64,000 bases of DNA from Lachnospiraceae bacterium. Its GTDB lineage: Bacteria > Bacillota > Clostridia > Lachnospirales > Lachnospiraceae. Positions 33,473 through 41,732 of this stretch are shown piece by piece (within the stretch, counting starts at the first letter, position 1; every line of letters starts with the position of its first letter). Under the pieces are notes generated by a model. It saw only the letters and a list, made by a program, of their open reading frames with translations. It was not told the DNA's origin and did no database searches. The DNA lies in the NCBI GenBank assembly GCA_910576335.1, contig CAJTIU010000024.1:1-64000 (forward strand), given 5' to 3'. The translations under genes and the position numbers were made by a program.

Positions 33473-34699
33473 TCAAATTTTTCTATATTCCCGCATTTCT
33501 AGTTCATCAACATTGTCCAGAACATATTGCAATTCACGAATACGCTCTTTTTCCTCGGCAGGTACAAATCTGCTATACTTTTTTATTGATACTCTGCCTA
33601 AACGACTTCCTAATTGGCTTAAAATCTCATTTGATATGGTGTCTATACTATTTGCTAGGTCAGAAGCCAAGATTTCACTATCTCCGCTTTTCCCAATCAA
33701 TATAACCTCATCTCCACAAGACACCCCTTGAATACCTGTCACATCTATCATTAGCTGATCCATACAGATACGTCCGATAATAGCCGCTTTTTTTCCATTT
33801 ATCAGAACAGCCCCTTTATTTGACAACTCACGGGGAATACCATCCGCATATCCTATCGTAACAGTAGCAATCTGCATTTCTTTGGTGGCTTTATAAGTAA
33901 AGCCATAACCGATTGCTTCTCCATTGTGTAACTGTTTCACACACGCAATTCTGGCTTTTAATGATAGGACAGGTTTCAATTTTATATCAGAAATTATTGT
34001 ATCTCTCGGAGAGCTTAAAACACCATAGAGTGCGATTCCTAAACGTACATAATCAAATTTTAAAGATGGATAATTTAGTACGCCATAACTTCCTTGTATA
34101 TGTGCTTTAAAATGACGGATGCCCTTTCTATGCAGCGAATTTATTACAGAATTAAATTCTGCAACCTGTTTCAGAGTAAGATTCCTTTCTGCATCACCAG
34201 CTCCGTCCGATACGCACAAATGGGAATAAACCCCCGTTATTTTCAAATTTTCAAACTCCCAGATTTTATAAATATCTTTTATATTTTCGCTTCTTTCCCC
34301 CAAACGGTGCATACCAGTATCTATCCCTATGTGGACAAATACAGCTTGTCCATAATCATTTAGTAATTTTGCATATGGATAATCAATTACCGTCTGAGTC
34401 AGATTGTAATGTACTAAATCAGAAAATTGTTTCGGTGAAGTATATCCTAAAATCAATAATTGTCCTGAAATTCCTGCTTCTCTAAGCTCAATCGCCTCAT
34501 TTACAGTCGCCACACAAAAGTCTTTGATTCCTAAATCCTGCAAAGCTTCAGCAATGATAACAGCACCATGTCCATAAGCATTTGCTTTAATTGCAGGCAT
34601 GATTGCACATTGCGGGGAAAGAATATTTTTAAATTGGCTTATATTGTGAACCAGATTATCAATATTTAGTTCAATCCATGCTCTTCCTTTTTGGTACAT
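33473..34699 (-). CDS. vanTr: Serine racemase domain of split VanT (vanTr-type)
   Basis: The 408 residues are an alanine/serine racemase. The PLP lysine lies in AIKANAYGHGAVI (about residue 39), with HIGIDTGMHRLG, a tyrosine in LRLGIALYGV-like YVRLGIALYGVLSS, and the second catalytic tyrosine region AIGYGFTYKA. In vancomycin clusters it makes D-serine. Normally VanT is one protein with an N-terminal membrane half; here the membrane half is the preceding gene, overlapping by 29 bases in another frame, as in vanL operons. The tail after KKYSRFVP (about 35 residues) is not typical of racemases. Confidence 0.88.
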   Translation of the reverse strand: MYQKGRAWIELNIDNLVHNISQFKNILSPQCAIMPAIKANAYGHGAVIIAEALQDLGIKDFCVATVNEAIELREAGISGQLLILGYTSPKQFSDLVHYNLTQTVIDYPYAKLLNDYGQAVFVHIGIDTGMHRLGERSENIKDIYKIWEFENLKITGVYSHLCVSDGAGDAERNLTLKQVAEFNSVINSLHRKGIRHFKAHIQGSYGVLNYPSLKFDYVRLGIALYGVLSSPRDTIISDIKLKPVLSLKARIACVKQLHNGEAIGYGFTYKATKEMQIATVTIGYADGIPRELSNKGAVLINGKKAAIIGRICMDQLMIDVTGIQGVSCGDEVILIGKSGDSEILASDLANSIDTISNEILSQLGSRLGRVSIKKYSRFVPAEEKERIRELQYVLDNVDELEMREYRKI

Positions 34700-35699
34700 T
34701 TCTATTTCCCCTTTCCAAAAATACTTGAATACAAAATGCTGCTATCAGCGATAATATACAGACAAAGATATACTGGATAAAAGTATTATCCACAAGTATT
34801 TTGGTAAGCCTTGTTACTTTAGCAATTCCACGAACAACAATAATGACCGCAGGGTGGATAATATATAGCATCATAGAGCCGCCCCGTATCCATGCAGGAA
34901 CTCTCCCAGAAATGTTAAGCAATAATTGAAACAAAAAGTACATGACTGGAAGCAAAAACAAATACATACTATTATGTTTTTGGAGATTCAAACTATAAGT
35001 AACCCAACCCTCTAGCAGCATGAGCAGCGATGACAGCACAAGTCCCCATTTACATATGTTTTCCCGACAATGAAATTCGGGAACAGCATGAAACATCCCA
35101 AGCAAAATATAAATTGGAGCAAAAAATATACCATTTCTTGTATAACTGCTGACAAAGAAGATTCCATTGTATAACGTATGGAGGAAAGGCACATTTTCTA
35201 TAATCCCATAATAAGAATCGCCGAATATTCCTATCACATATGCAATAATAGAAAAGTAAACCGCTGCCAGAATTGATTTTTTTGTCAAACAGGCAAGGAG
35301 AATACACCCAATAATCGCAGCGGGGAAATACCATAAATGATAAAATGTGCCATCAAAAAGTAACTGCTTCATCAACTCCATTATGCTATGCGGCATATTC
35401 CCAGAGTACACGGAAATAGGTATATAAATAGCGGTCACAATTAAATACAGCCTTATGTTTTTAACCAGATATTTATGGATGGGGGATATCTTTTTAAAAT
35501 TGCTAAGCACATATGGTGCTAAAACAAAATATCCTGTTGTCATAAAGAAAAACGGAACTGCAATTCTTCCAACACAATATGTGATTAGATAATCAATGCC
35601 CTCATTCCAGACTGACAATGGCGATGTGTGAATTGCAATCACCATAAAAGCAGCTATTAAGCGGAAATAATCTATTCCTGCAAATGTTTTATTACGCAT
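34671..35699 (-). CDS. vanTm: Membrane acyltransferase-like domain of split VanT (vanTm-type)
   Basis: A 342-residue membrane protein of the acyltransferase-3 type with about ten membrane helices: IDYFRLIAAFMVIAIHTSPLS at the start (with the family histidine), VPFFFMTTGYF, and LYIIHPAVIIVVRG. In VanG and VanC clusters this is the N-terminal half of VanT and helps D-serine supply or uptake. Here it ends on its own after LERGNRNVPKRKSMD. Its start overlaps the vanXY stop by eight bases. Either an ancestral split, as in vanL, or a frameshift could explain the two genes. Confidence 0.88.
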   Translation of the reverse strand: MRNKTFAGIDYFRLIAAFMVIAIHTSPLSVWNEGIDYLITYCVGRIAVPFFFMTTGYFVLAPYVLSNFKKISPIHKYLVKNIRLYLIVTAIYIPISVYSGNMPHSIMELMKQLLFDGTFYHLWYFPAAIIGCILLACLTKKSILAAVYFSIIAYVIGIFGDSYYGIIENVPFLHTLYNGIFFVSSYTRNGIFFAPIYILLGMFHAVPEFHCRENICKWGLVLSSLLMLLEGWVTYSLNLQKHNSMYLFLLPVMYFLFQLLLNISGRVPAWIRGGSMMLYIIHPAVIIVVRGIAKVTRLTKILVDNTFIQYIFVCILSLIAAFCIQVFLERGNRNVPKRKSMD

Positions 35700-36462
35700 A
35701 ATATTCCCTCCATCTACTTAAAATAGCTCCCCCCTCGTTTGTACCCGAAACCATATACGGCGACATCTCTGATACATCAAGTTTTATAGAATGACCGCCA
35801 TCTAAAAAAACATACGAAATTTCTATTTTATCCGCTTTAGAACTGTTATAAATATAAGGATGCCTTAAATCGGTATTTTCCTTTAAAAAGCAAATATATT
35901 CTTCTAAAGCCATATCCTTTTCTGTCATAATGACAGAATGGGGATAACCCACATAACGGAAATGCCACGGTTCTGCTCCAATGCCTGTTATCTGCTCTTT
36001 CCCAGATACATACCTTTCAACAAAGCCGAATCGTGGAGCGGTCATTCTGAACTTCCCCCAAATTCCCGTATATGGAAAATGCGGGCAAATAAAGTCAATC
36101 TGTTCCTTGTTCTCTGCAAGGTCTATTGCAAGTCCTGTCTGATGCTCACTATGTCTGGGTACTGCCACATATTTTTTTGTGAAGTCAAGACCACTTTCAG
36201 CCAATGTGTCATTCCATATTTTTTCCTGTTCTTCCTGTGTGCGGAAACCGCTTACAGCTACAATTTCATTTCTGCAATGAATTTTTGCCAATGTTAGCTG
36301 CAATAAATTAGCCGCCTGCTCATTCATCCGTATTTCTGGCTGTTCCTTAATTGCCGGCAGCATATCTTCCATACATGGAATTTTCATAAGCGGATAATCT
36401 GGCGTTACAAGTATTAAGTTCCCGTGATATGTGTCGTCTTTTGTTAATTCAATCTGTGTCAC
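35692..36462 (-). CDS. vanXY: VanXY-type D,D-dipeptidase / D,D-carboxypeptidase
   Basis: The 256 residues belong to peptidase M15 (VanY/VanXY). Zinc ligands lie in RHSEHQTGLAIDLAE (SxHxxGxAxD) and EPWHFRYVG (ExxWH). It hydrolyses D-Ala-D-Ala and trims D-Ala from precursors so that only D-Ala-D-Ser ends remain. No signal peptide or anchor is visible, as expected for VanXY. The additional C-terminal strand region (residues 205-256) is usual for the family. The ATG overlaps the ligase stop by four bases. Confidence 0.92.
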   Translation of the reverse strand: MTQIELTKDDTYHGNLILVTPDYPLMKIPCMEDMLPAIKEQPEIRMNEQAANLLQLTLAKIHCRNEIVAVSGFRTQEEQEKIWNDTLAESGLDFTKKYVAVPRHSEHQTGLAIDLAENKEQIDFICPHFPYTGIWGKFRMTAPRFGFVERYVSGKEQITGIGAEPWHFRYVGYPHSVIMTEKDMALEEYICFLKENTDLRHPYIYNSSKADKIEISYVFLDGGHSIKLDVSEMSPYMVSGTNEGGAILSRWREYYA

Positions 36463-37520
36463 TTCGATACCCCCATTTCAATCAAGCGGTTGATTACTTC
36501 ATCAAAAGGCAGACCTGCTTCTTTTAACATATTGGGATAACGGCTATGCTCCGTAAATCCAGGGATTGTGTTTACTTCATTAAAATAAATTTCCCCTGCG
36601 GGAGTCAAAAACATATCCACCCTTGCAAAACAGCAACAATTTAATGCTTTGTAAATTTCAAGAGCTGTTCCTTTAATTTCCTTTGCCTTTTTGGGGGAAA
36701 TACGAGCAGGCACATGAATACTGGAAGTTTTCAATGTATATTTCTCTGTGTAATCAAAAAATCCATCCGACAATTCAATTTCATCAACCTCACCCACTAT
36801 CAAATCGGAATCCTTATTCCCCAAAATTGCACATCCAACCTCAAATCCATCAACCATTTCTTCCAGAATAACGGTAGAATCATGCAGGAAAGCATTTTCG
36901 ATTGCTAAAATCAAATCCCGTTCGTATAACACTTTTGAAATCCCGAACGATGAGCCAGACCTTACAGGCTTTACGAATAATGGATAGCCAAACTCTAAGG
37001 CTCTTTGCTGAACCATTTCCTCTGAATAATTTTTCTTAATAGCAAAAGAACGTGCGGCTTTTATTCCGTTCACTTGTACGATACGGTGAGCCAGTTCTTT
37101 ATCCATACACAAAGCGGAAGATAATAAACCACATCCGATAACAGGAATCCCCATCAATTCCAGAACCCCTTGAACTGTTCCATCTTCTCCGTTTTTTCCA
37201 TGCAAAACTGGCAATGCGGAATCTAAAGAAATTGTCTGTAAATGATTATTGTCCCAGTAACACAACCCGTGAACCGTTCTGTCAAAAGACGGAAATACTG
37301 GCGTACAGTTTTCTTCTGACTGCCAATTATCTTCCTTTATCCTTTCCAGTTCCCCATGATACCAGTACCATTTGCCAGAGTGAGGGGCAATGCCTATTAA
37401 AATTGGTACATATTTCTTTGTATCAATACACTTAATTACCGCATATGCAGACTGTAACGAAACCGCATATTCTGTGGAGCAGCCGCCAAAAAAAACTGCA
37501 ACTTTCTTTTGTTGATTCAT
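36459..37520 (-). CDS. vanG: VanG-type D-alanine:D-serine ligase
   Basis: About 353 residues, an ATP-grasp D-Ala:D-X ligase: KKVAVFFGGCSTEYAVSLQSA at the start, VLHGKNGEDGTVQGVLELMGIP, KPVRSGSSFGISKV, and FNEVNTIPGFTEHSRYP. The omega-loop sequence EKYTLKTSSIHVPARI is of the D-Ala-D-Ser (VanC/E/G) type. It makes the D-Ala-D-Ser peptidoglycan precursor, giving low-level vancomycin resistance in known hosts. The ATG at 37,520 is chosen because GGAGGACTTCACA fits. It heads the resistance transcript. Confidence 0.93.
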   Translation of the reverse strand: MNQQKKVAVFFGGCSTEYAVSLQSAYAVIKCIDTKKYVPILIGIAPHSGKWYWYHGELERIKEDNWQSEENCTPVFPSFDRTVHGLCYWDNNHLQTISLDSALPVLHGKNGEDGTVQGVLELMGIPVIGCGLLSSALCMDKELAHRIVQVNGIKAARSFAIKKNYSEEMVQQRALEFGYPLFVKPVRSGSSFGISKVLYERDLILAIENAFLHDSTVILEEMVDGFEVGCAILGNKDSDLIVGEVDEIELSDGFFDYTEKYTLKTSSIHVPARISPKKAKEIKGTALEIYKALNCCCFARVDMFLTPAGEIYFNEVNTIPGFTEHSRYPNMLKEAGLPFDEVINRLIEMGVSK

Positions 37521-37563
37521 TGTGAAGTCCTCCATTTTCTATACTTCTTTTAATACAAAGCAA

Positions 37564-37604
37564 ATAGCTTCTATTCAGTATTCATTCTACTGAACAGAAG
37601 CTAT
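37564..37604. repeat. Inverted repeat before vanG
   Basis: ATAGCTTCTATTCAGTA and TACTGAACAGAAGCTAT pair with one bulge, in the leader of the vanG transcript. It is either a weak terminator of the vanRS transcript or an RNA structure in the vanG leader. Confidence 0.5.
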
Positions 37605-37634
37605 CCGTACTTTAATATTCAATTTTTTAATTCC

Positions 37635-37649
37635 TAAGAAAATACTAAG
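37635..37649 (-). promoter_or_regulatory. Candidate VanR box upstream of vanG
   Basis: On the minus strand CTTAGTATTTTCTTA holds two CTTA half-sites at an 11-base period. The same arrangement, CTTAGTGAAATCTTA, occurs upstream of vanR. OmpR-family regulators bind such direct repeats. It lies about 115 bases before the vanG start. Confidence 0.55.
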
Positions 37650-37666
37650 AGAGCCTATATATTTTA

Positions 37667-38821
37667 CTAATCTGTTACAGGTAATGAAATACGAAAAGTT
37701 GTTGATTCGTTTTCACTTTCTGCAGTAATTTTACCTCCATGCAATGTTATGATTTCTTTTGCAATCGCAAGTCCCAATCCTGCACCTCCCGTATTCGTCG
37801 AACGTGCTTCATCCATACGGAAAAACTTCTCAAAAATAGAATTTAGCTTTCCTGCGGGAATTGTCTTTCCTTTATTGCAAAAATAAATCCAAACATCTGT
37901 ATCTGTGCTTTCAGCCCATATTTTTATTATAGTATCTGGGTAGCTGTAGTAAATCGCATTTTTTAAAATATTATTGAAAACTCTGGCTAATTTTATAGAA
38001 TCCCCATAAACCGTTATATCTTCATCTACACATACCTCTGTTTGATTACCATGAGCATTTAGCAGCGGATAAAATTCATCTGTCATTTGTACCAACATAT
38101 GACATAGGTTTATAGATTCTTTTTCCAAATCAATTTGTTGCAGATTATATCGTGTTATATCAAAAAATTCGTTGATAAGTTTTTCTAAACGAAGTGCTTT
38201 GCTTAATGCAATATTTACATACTTCGTTTTTTGTTCTATCGGCATATCCTGTGCTTCATCTAATAATGCTAAATATCCAATGACAGAGGTAAGCGGTGTC
38301 TTTAAATCATGTGCAAGATAAGCAATCAAATCATTTTTTCTGCTTGCTTCTTCCTTTAGCATTTGTTCATGCCGCTGCATCGCCTGCTTTATATCGGACA
38401 TCTGAGCTGAAATTTCGGCATACTCTTTAGGGAAAATTTCTATATTCCCTCTTTCCCGGGTCATAAAATCATGGAGCATTACCGAAGTCGCAGTAATGGA
38501 TTTTCTCACTTTTTCCTTTGCATATAAATTTGCAGTTACAAAAGTAATCACGATGCAGATAAGTACGATTATAATCAAAACCGTTAAAATAAATACTTTT
38601 AGTTCCGACCATAAAGGCTCTGTAACAAGAATATCCTTTTTAACATCAGCAGAATAAACCTCATGTGTGTTCATGTATTTAGTTGTAAACCAGTCTACAA
38701 AAAAGCCATTCCAGACATTATCCACCAGATAATACAATCCAAAACAAGCAACGATACCGAGGATACAAATGCCAATTAGTGTAGCTGCCTTAGAAATCTT
38801 AACTTTCAATTTTGTATCCAC
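37667..38821 (-). CDS. vanS: VanS-type sensor histidine kinase
   Basis: The 384 residues have two membrane helices (about 14-36 and 74-100) around a roughly 40-residue outer loop, a linker, the H-box YLAHDLKTPLTSVIGYL (phospho-histidine about residue 171), the N-box NILKNAIYYS, and the G-boxes GGAGLGLAIAKEI. It senses the glycopeptide or wall stress and phosphorylates VanR. It overlaps vanR by 23 bases. The outer loop is short, as in VanG-type sensors. Confidence 0.92.
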   Translation of the reverse strand: MDTKLKVKISKAATLIGICILGIVACFGLYYLVDNVWNGFFVDWFTTKYMNTHEVYSADVKKDILVTEPLWSELKVFILTVLIIIVLICIVITFVTANLYAKEKVRKSITATSVMLHDFMTRERGNIEIFPKEYAEISAQMSDIKQAMQRHEQMLKEEASRKNDLIAYLAHDLKTPLTSVIGYLALLDEAQDMPIEQKTKYVNIALSKALRLEKLINEFFDITRYNLQQIDLEKESINLCHMLVQMTDEFYPLLNAHGNQTEVCVDEDITVYGDSIKLARVFNNILKNAIYYSYPDTIIKIWAESTDTDVWIYFCNKGKTIPAGKLNSIFEKFFRMDEARSTNTGGAGLGLAIAKEIITLHGGKITAESENESTTFRISLPVTD

Positions 38822-39494
38822 ACCCCCAGACCGTTTTTATATATTGCGGTTCTTCAAATGAATCTCCCATTTTCCCACGGAGATGACGAATATGAACAGT
38901 AATTGTGTTATTGCTCTTGCTGAAATAGTCATCCCCCCATATTTGGTGAAAAAGTTCCTCCGAGCTGACTACATTTCCTTTCTGCTGGCATAAAATGCGT
39001 AATATAGAAAACTCCGTAGGTGTTAATGAAAGAGGCTTTTCATTTAAAGTACACTCATGCGTTTTCACATTTAGCACTAAACCAGAATGAATCAAAATAT
39101 CTTCCTCTGGCTCATTTCCCACATTGTATTTTTTATATCTCCTTAATTGCGCTTTCACACGGGCAACCAATTCTAAAGGCAAAAACGGTTTTGTAATATA
39201 ATCATCTGCTCCTAATGTTAATCCCGTTATTTTATCAACTTCCTCTCCCTTTGCCGTGAGCATTATCACGGGATAGCGATACTTCTCCCTTATCTTTTTG
39301 CATATTTGAAAACCGTTCATATCAGGCAGCATAACGTCTAAAATAGCTAAATCAAGCGTTTCACTCTCAATACAATTCAGTGCATCGTTGGCGTTATAAA
39401 ATTTATATACTGTAAAGTTCTCATTTTCAAGATAAAGGGAAACAAGGTCTGTAATTTCCTGTTCATCATCTACAATCAATATTTTATTCTCCAT
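38799..39494 (-). CDS. vanR: VanR-type response regulator (OmpR family)
   Basis: 231 residues from the ATG at 39,494 (GGAGTGGACGGAT upstream). The receiver has DDEQE, the phospho-aspartate in LAILDVMLPDMNGF, and the lysine in ADDYITKPF. The C-terminal winged helix (about 135-231) has LTPTEFSILRILCQQKGNVV and TITVHIRHLRGKMGD. It should activate its own promoter and that of vanG through the CTTA repeats. It is the first gene of the cluster, as in VanG operons. Confidence 0.93.
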   Translation of the reverse strand: MENKILIVDDEQEITDLVSLYLENENFTVYKFYNANDALNCIESETLDLAILDVMLPDMNGFQICKKIREKYRYPVIMLTAKGEEVDKITGLTLGADDYITKPFLPLELVARVKAQLRRYKKYNVGNEPEEDILIHSGLVLNVKTHECTLNEKPLSLTPTEFSILRILCQQKGNVVSSEELFHQIWGDDYFSKSNNTITVHIRHLRGKMGDSFEEPQYIKTVWGCGYKIES

Positions 39495-39561
39495 ATCCGT
39501 CCACTCCTTTCGCATCCTTTTATTTTACTAAATAAAGTATAATCAATTTTGCACTTTCCAA

Positions 39562-39587
39562 TAAGAAATTGTTAAGATTTCACTAAG
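39562..39587 (-). promoter_or_regulatory. Candidate VanR boxes upstream of vanR
   Basis: On the minus strand CTTAGTGAAAT-CTTAACAATTT-CTTA gives three CTTA half-sites at exactly 11-base spacing. A TATACT -10 lies at 39,538-39,543. This fits autoregulation by VanR. Confidence 0.6.
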
Positions 39588-39594
39588 ATTGTTA

Positions 39595-39949
39595 TACAGG
39601 TTTCTTTGCTGCTTTTCCAAATAGCACCTTGGAACAATTTGCTCCAAGGTGCTATACTTATAATGATTTAATCGACTTTATTAAGTTTATTATCAATAAG
39701 CCATTGAATGTCATCTTCCTCCAAACTTGAAGTCGCAATTTGCGACTTCAAACTTTAAGTGAAATAGGGACAACCCTTAACCCTATCTTGTCGCAGCTAT
39801 GTGATTGGGGAAAGACATACCATACTTACATGGAAACATAAAATGAAATGAGCCGGTAATATGTGGAACAATCCCACAAGTTTATCGGCTCTGTTCCTAT
39901 CCATCATCTTTTCGGGGCGTTATTACGCTTACCCATTTGTTTCAAATAC
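39595..39949. other. Intergenic region between vanR and the nitroreductase gene
   Basis: No gene. It holds a perfect 13-base-arm hairpin ATAGCACCTTGGA / TCCAAGGTGCTAT at 39,621-39,655, and at 39,727-39,751 the palindrome TTGAAGTCGCAA-t-TTGCGACTTCAA. The latter is the same type as the palindromes around the ORF6N genes at 44-52 kb. The rest (39,760-39,949) has a further imperfect hairpin and no coding potential. Confidence 0.6.
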
Positions 39950-40468
39950 TTATAACTTTTCGTAATGGACTAATTCATCCAACGGAATACGTTGTGCAGT
40001 ATGGCGTTCTGGGTCAGCAGGGCTTCCGCCTGCATATCCTATTGCTAAAATATTGATTGGCTCAAGAGTGTCTGGAAGCCTAAATTCCTGTTTGATAACA
40101 TCGGGCTTAAAATAGCATATCCATACAGAACCTAACCCCAGCTCAGTCGCTTCCATCATCATGTGGTCTGTAAGGATTGACGCATCTACATCAACTGTCT
40201 TTTTGTTATCAAACGGGCGTGTCCATGCTTTCGTATGTTCGGAGCAAACGATGATTGCCAAAGGCGCTCCATAAAGATTTGCCGCTTTTCCTACTTTGTT
40301 CAATCCCTCGTCCTCCTGCACAACGATAAGACGGACAGGCTGTAAATTTGCAGCCGTAGGTGCTACATGGGCAGCTAATAAAATTTTTTCCAGCTTTTCT
40401 GGCTCTACCTTTCTGCTTTTGTAATCACGGACAGAATAACGTGATTTCGCAATTTCTAAAAATTCCAT
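39950..40468 (-). CDS. Nitroreductase family protein
   Basis: The 172 residues are a compact FMN-binding nitroreductase: SRYSVRDYKSRKVE binds the FMN phosphate, then AAHVAPTAANLQPVRLIVV, and MMMEATELGLGSVWIC and ILAIGYAGGSP at the C-terminal part. It would reduce nitro or quinone compounds with NAD(P)H. AGGAGGAATACTT precedes the start. It is divergent from an HxlR regulator, an arrangement typical of electrophile-responsive reductases. Confidence 0.92.
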   Translation of the reverse strand: MEFLEIAKSRYSVRDYKSRKVEPEKLEKILLAAHVAPTAANLQPVRLIVVQEDEGLNKVGKAANLYGAPLAIIVCSEHTKAWTRPFDNKKTVDVDASILTDHMMMEATELGLGSVWICYFKPDVIKQEFRLPDTLEPINILAIGYAGGSPADPERHTAQRIPLDELVHYEKL

Positions 40469-40595
40469 AAGTATTCCTCCTGTTAAACTTGTATTTTAGG
40501 TTTCCCTATACTATAATTATATCGCAAACAATTCCAAAGACAAGAATGCACTTTTTGGGTATATACTATCTAAAAAGTAAGTTAGGAGAATTTCT

Positions 40596-40955
40596 ATGAG
40601 TGTAAATTGCAAAAGCAGTTATAACTGTCCCGTAGAAGCAACGATTGACTTGATTGGCGGGAAATATAAATCGGTCATTCTGTGGCATCTCATGGGTAAA
40701 ACCCTGCGGTATAGTGAACTGCATAAATTAGTACCCAAAGCAACTGATAAAATGTTGGCGCAGCAGCTAAGAGAACTTGAAAACGACGGACTGATAAACA
40801 GAAAAGTCTATCCTGTCGTTCCTCCCAAAACGGAATATTCTTTAACAGACTTCGGCAATACGCTTGCCCCAATCTTAGACGCTATGTGCAATTGGGGAAC
40901 TGTATATTTAGATGAAGTAAATATCCCGCCAACTTGCTGCAAATCCCAAAAGTAA
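40596..40955 (+). CDS. HxlR-family transcriptional regulator 2
   Basis: 119 residues: C in NCPVEATIDLIGGKYKSVILWHL, then RYSELHKLVPKATDKMLAQQ and LRELENDGLINRKVYPVVPPKTEYSLTDFG. TTAGGAGAATTTCT precedes the ATG. It is not a recent copy of the other HxlR gene at 29 kb. It should control the nitroreductase across the 127-base divergent region. Confidence 0.92.
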   Translation: MSVNCKSSYNCPVEATIDLIGGKYKSVILWHLMGKTLRYSELHKLVPKATDKMLAQQLRELENDGLINRKVYPVVPPKTEYSLTDFGNTLAPILDAMCNWGTVYLDEVNIPPTCCKSQK

Positions 40956-40971
40956 GAACCAATCTCTACAA

Positions 40972-41111
40972 ATCAGAATATGTAAAGCTAAAATTTCCTG
41001 CCTTAAAGCTTCCAGTCTGTCTTTTCTGCGGACAATAAGGATTAGGCTGCTCCCACGCTCTGCAAAAGCTTTTGACGTTTTATACCCTACCCCCGAACGC
41101 TGACCGTGCAT
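40972..41111 (-). pseudogene. Short-chain dehydrogenase (SDR), N-terminal remnant
   Basis: MHGQRSGVGYKTSKAFAERG and SSLILIVRRKDRLEALRQEI clearly derive from the Rossmann glycine-rich loop (usually GASSGIG) and the following helix and strand of an SDR enzyme. The glycine loop is degraded and the rest of the enzyme is missing. Confidence 0.7.
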
Positions 41112-41219
41112 CGTAAGTCCCTTAATGAGCAGATAAAAGTATTGCAGGAACACATGGCAAAACTGGATGATAAAATTGATTATTACCGCCAAGAAATAGA
41201 ACGCACATCTCTAAAATAG
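41109..41219 (+). pseudogene. MerR-family regulator, C-terminal remnant
   Basis: The plus strand reads RKSLNEQIKVLQEHMAKLDD then KIDYYRQEIER to a stop at 41,217. This is the dimerisation coiled coil ending of MerR regulators. The DNA-binding part is lost. With the SDR remnant on the other strand it was probably a divergent regulator-enzyme pair. No gene is seen at 41,220-41,303. Confidence 0.6.
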
Positions 41220-41303
41220 TTGGAACACATATTGAAAGTTCTTCACATCGGCTATCTAAGGCAAAAGAGGAAACAAAAGGATAAGCCCTCTGCTTCCTCT
41301 GTT

Positions 41304-41732
41304 TTACCGTAACAGAGGCATACTCCCCGTCAGCTTGTTAATCTGCTTTTTATTTCCGCAGACAGCGATTCCAATATAATTTAATTTGCTTTCTGAGGTA
41401 TTCGTCATTTTACTAATAAATTCATTGTAAGTCTTACACCCCCTCGCCAAATCAGAAAAATCAACAACTGTCAATTCGGCAAATTGCGGCTCAAACAACT
41501 TTGTTCTTAGTTTATTAAGTATCTCGGTATTTCCTTTTAATACCGGTACGGGAAACTGTATAATCCCCATGTGGGGATTGCCCTCTAAATCAAGCACATC
41601 ATTCCCGACAACATCGGGCATTTTCATTCCCATAGTGATGCCGAGGATAGCGGCGGTATTTGCAATAATCCCAAGAGGTAAATTTTCATCGACAACTATC
41701 ACACATTTTTCATTCTCTACATTCATTTTCAC
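41304..41732 (-). CDS. DUF2000 family protein
   Basis: The 142 residues belong to DUF2000 (related to peptidyl-tRNA hydrolase 2 fold): CVIVVDENLPLGIIANTAAI, DLEGNPHMGIIQFPVPVL, and a C-terminal region with YIGIAVCGNKKQINKLTG. Function unknown. The start overlaps the EamA gene stop by four bases. A truncated copy of its 5' part lies inverted at 25,606-25,789. It is the last gene of the AraC-EamA-DUF2000 operon. Confidence 0.9.
   Translation of the reverse strand: MKMNVENEKCVIVVDENLPLGIIANTAAILGITMGMKMPDVVGNDVLDLEGNPHMGIIQFPVPVLKGNTEILNKLRTKLFEPQFAELTVVDFSDLARGCKTYNEFISKMTNTSESKLNYIGIAVCGNKKQINKLTGSMPLLR

Noticed and set aside
34671..34699. A simple sequencing error splitting vanT
   Set aside because: The racemase gene has its own start codon near the domain boundary and a split vanT is known from vanL clusters, so I keep two genes, though read data could still reverse this.
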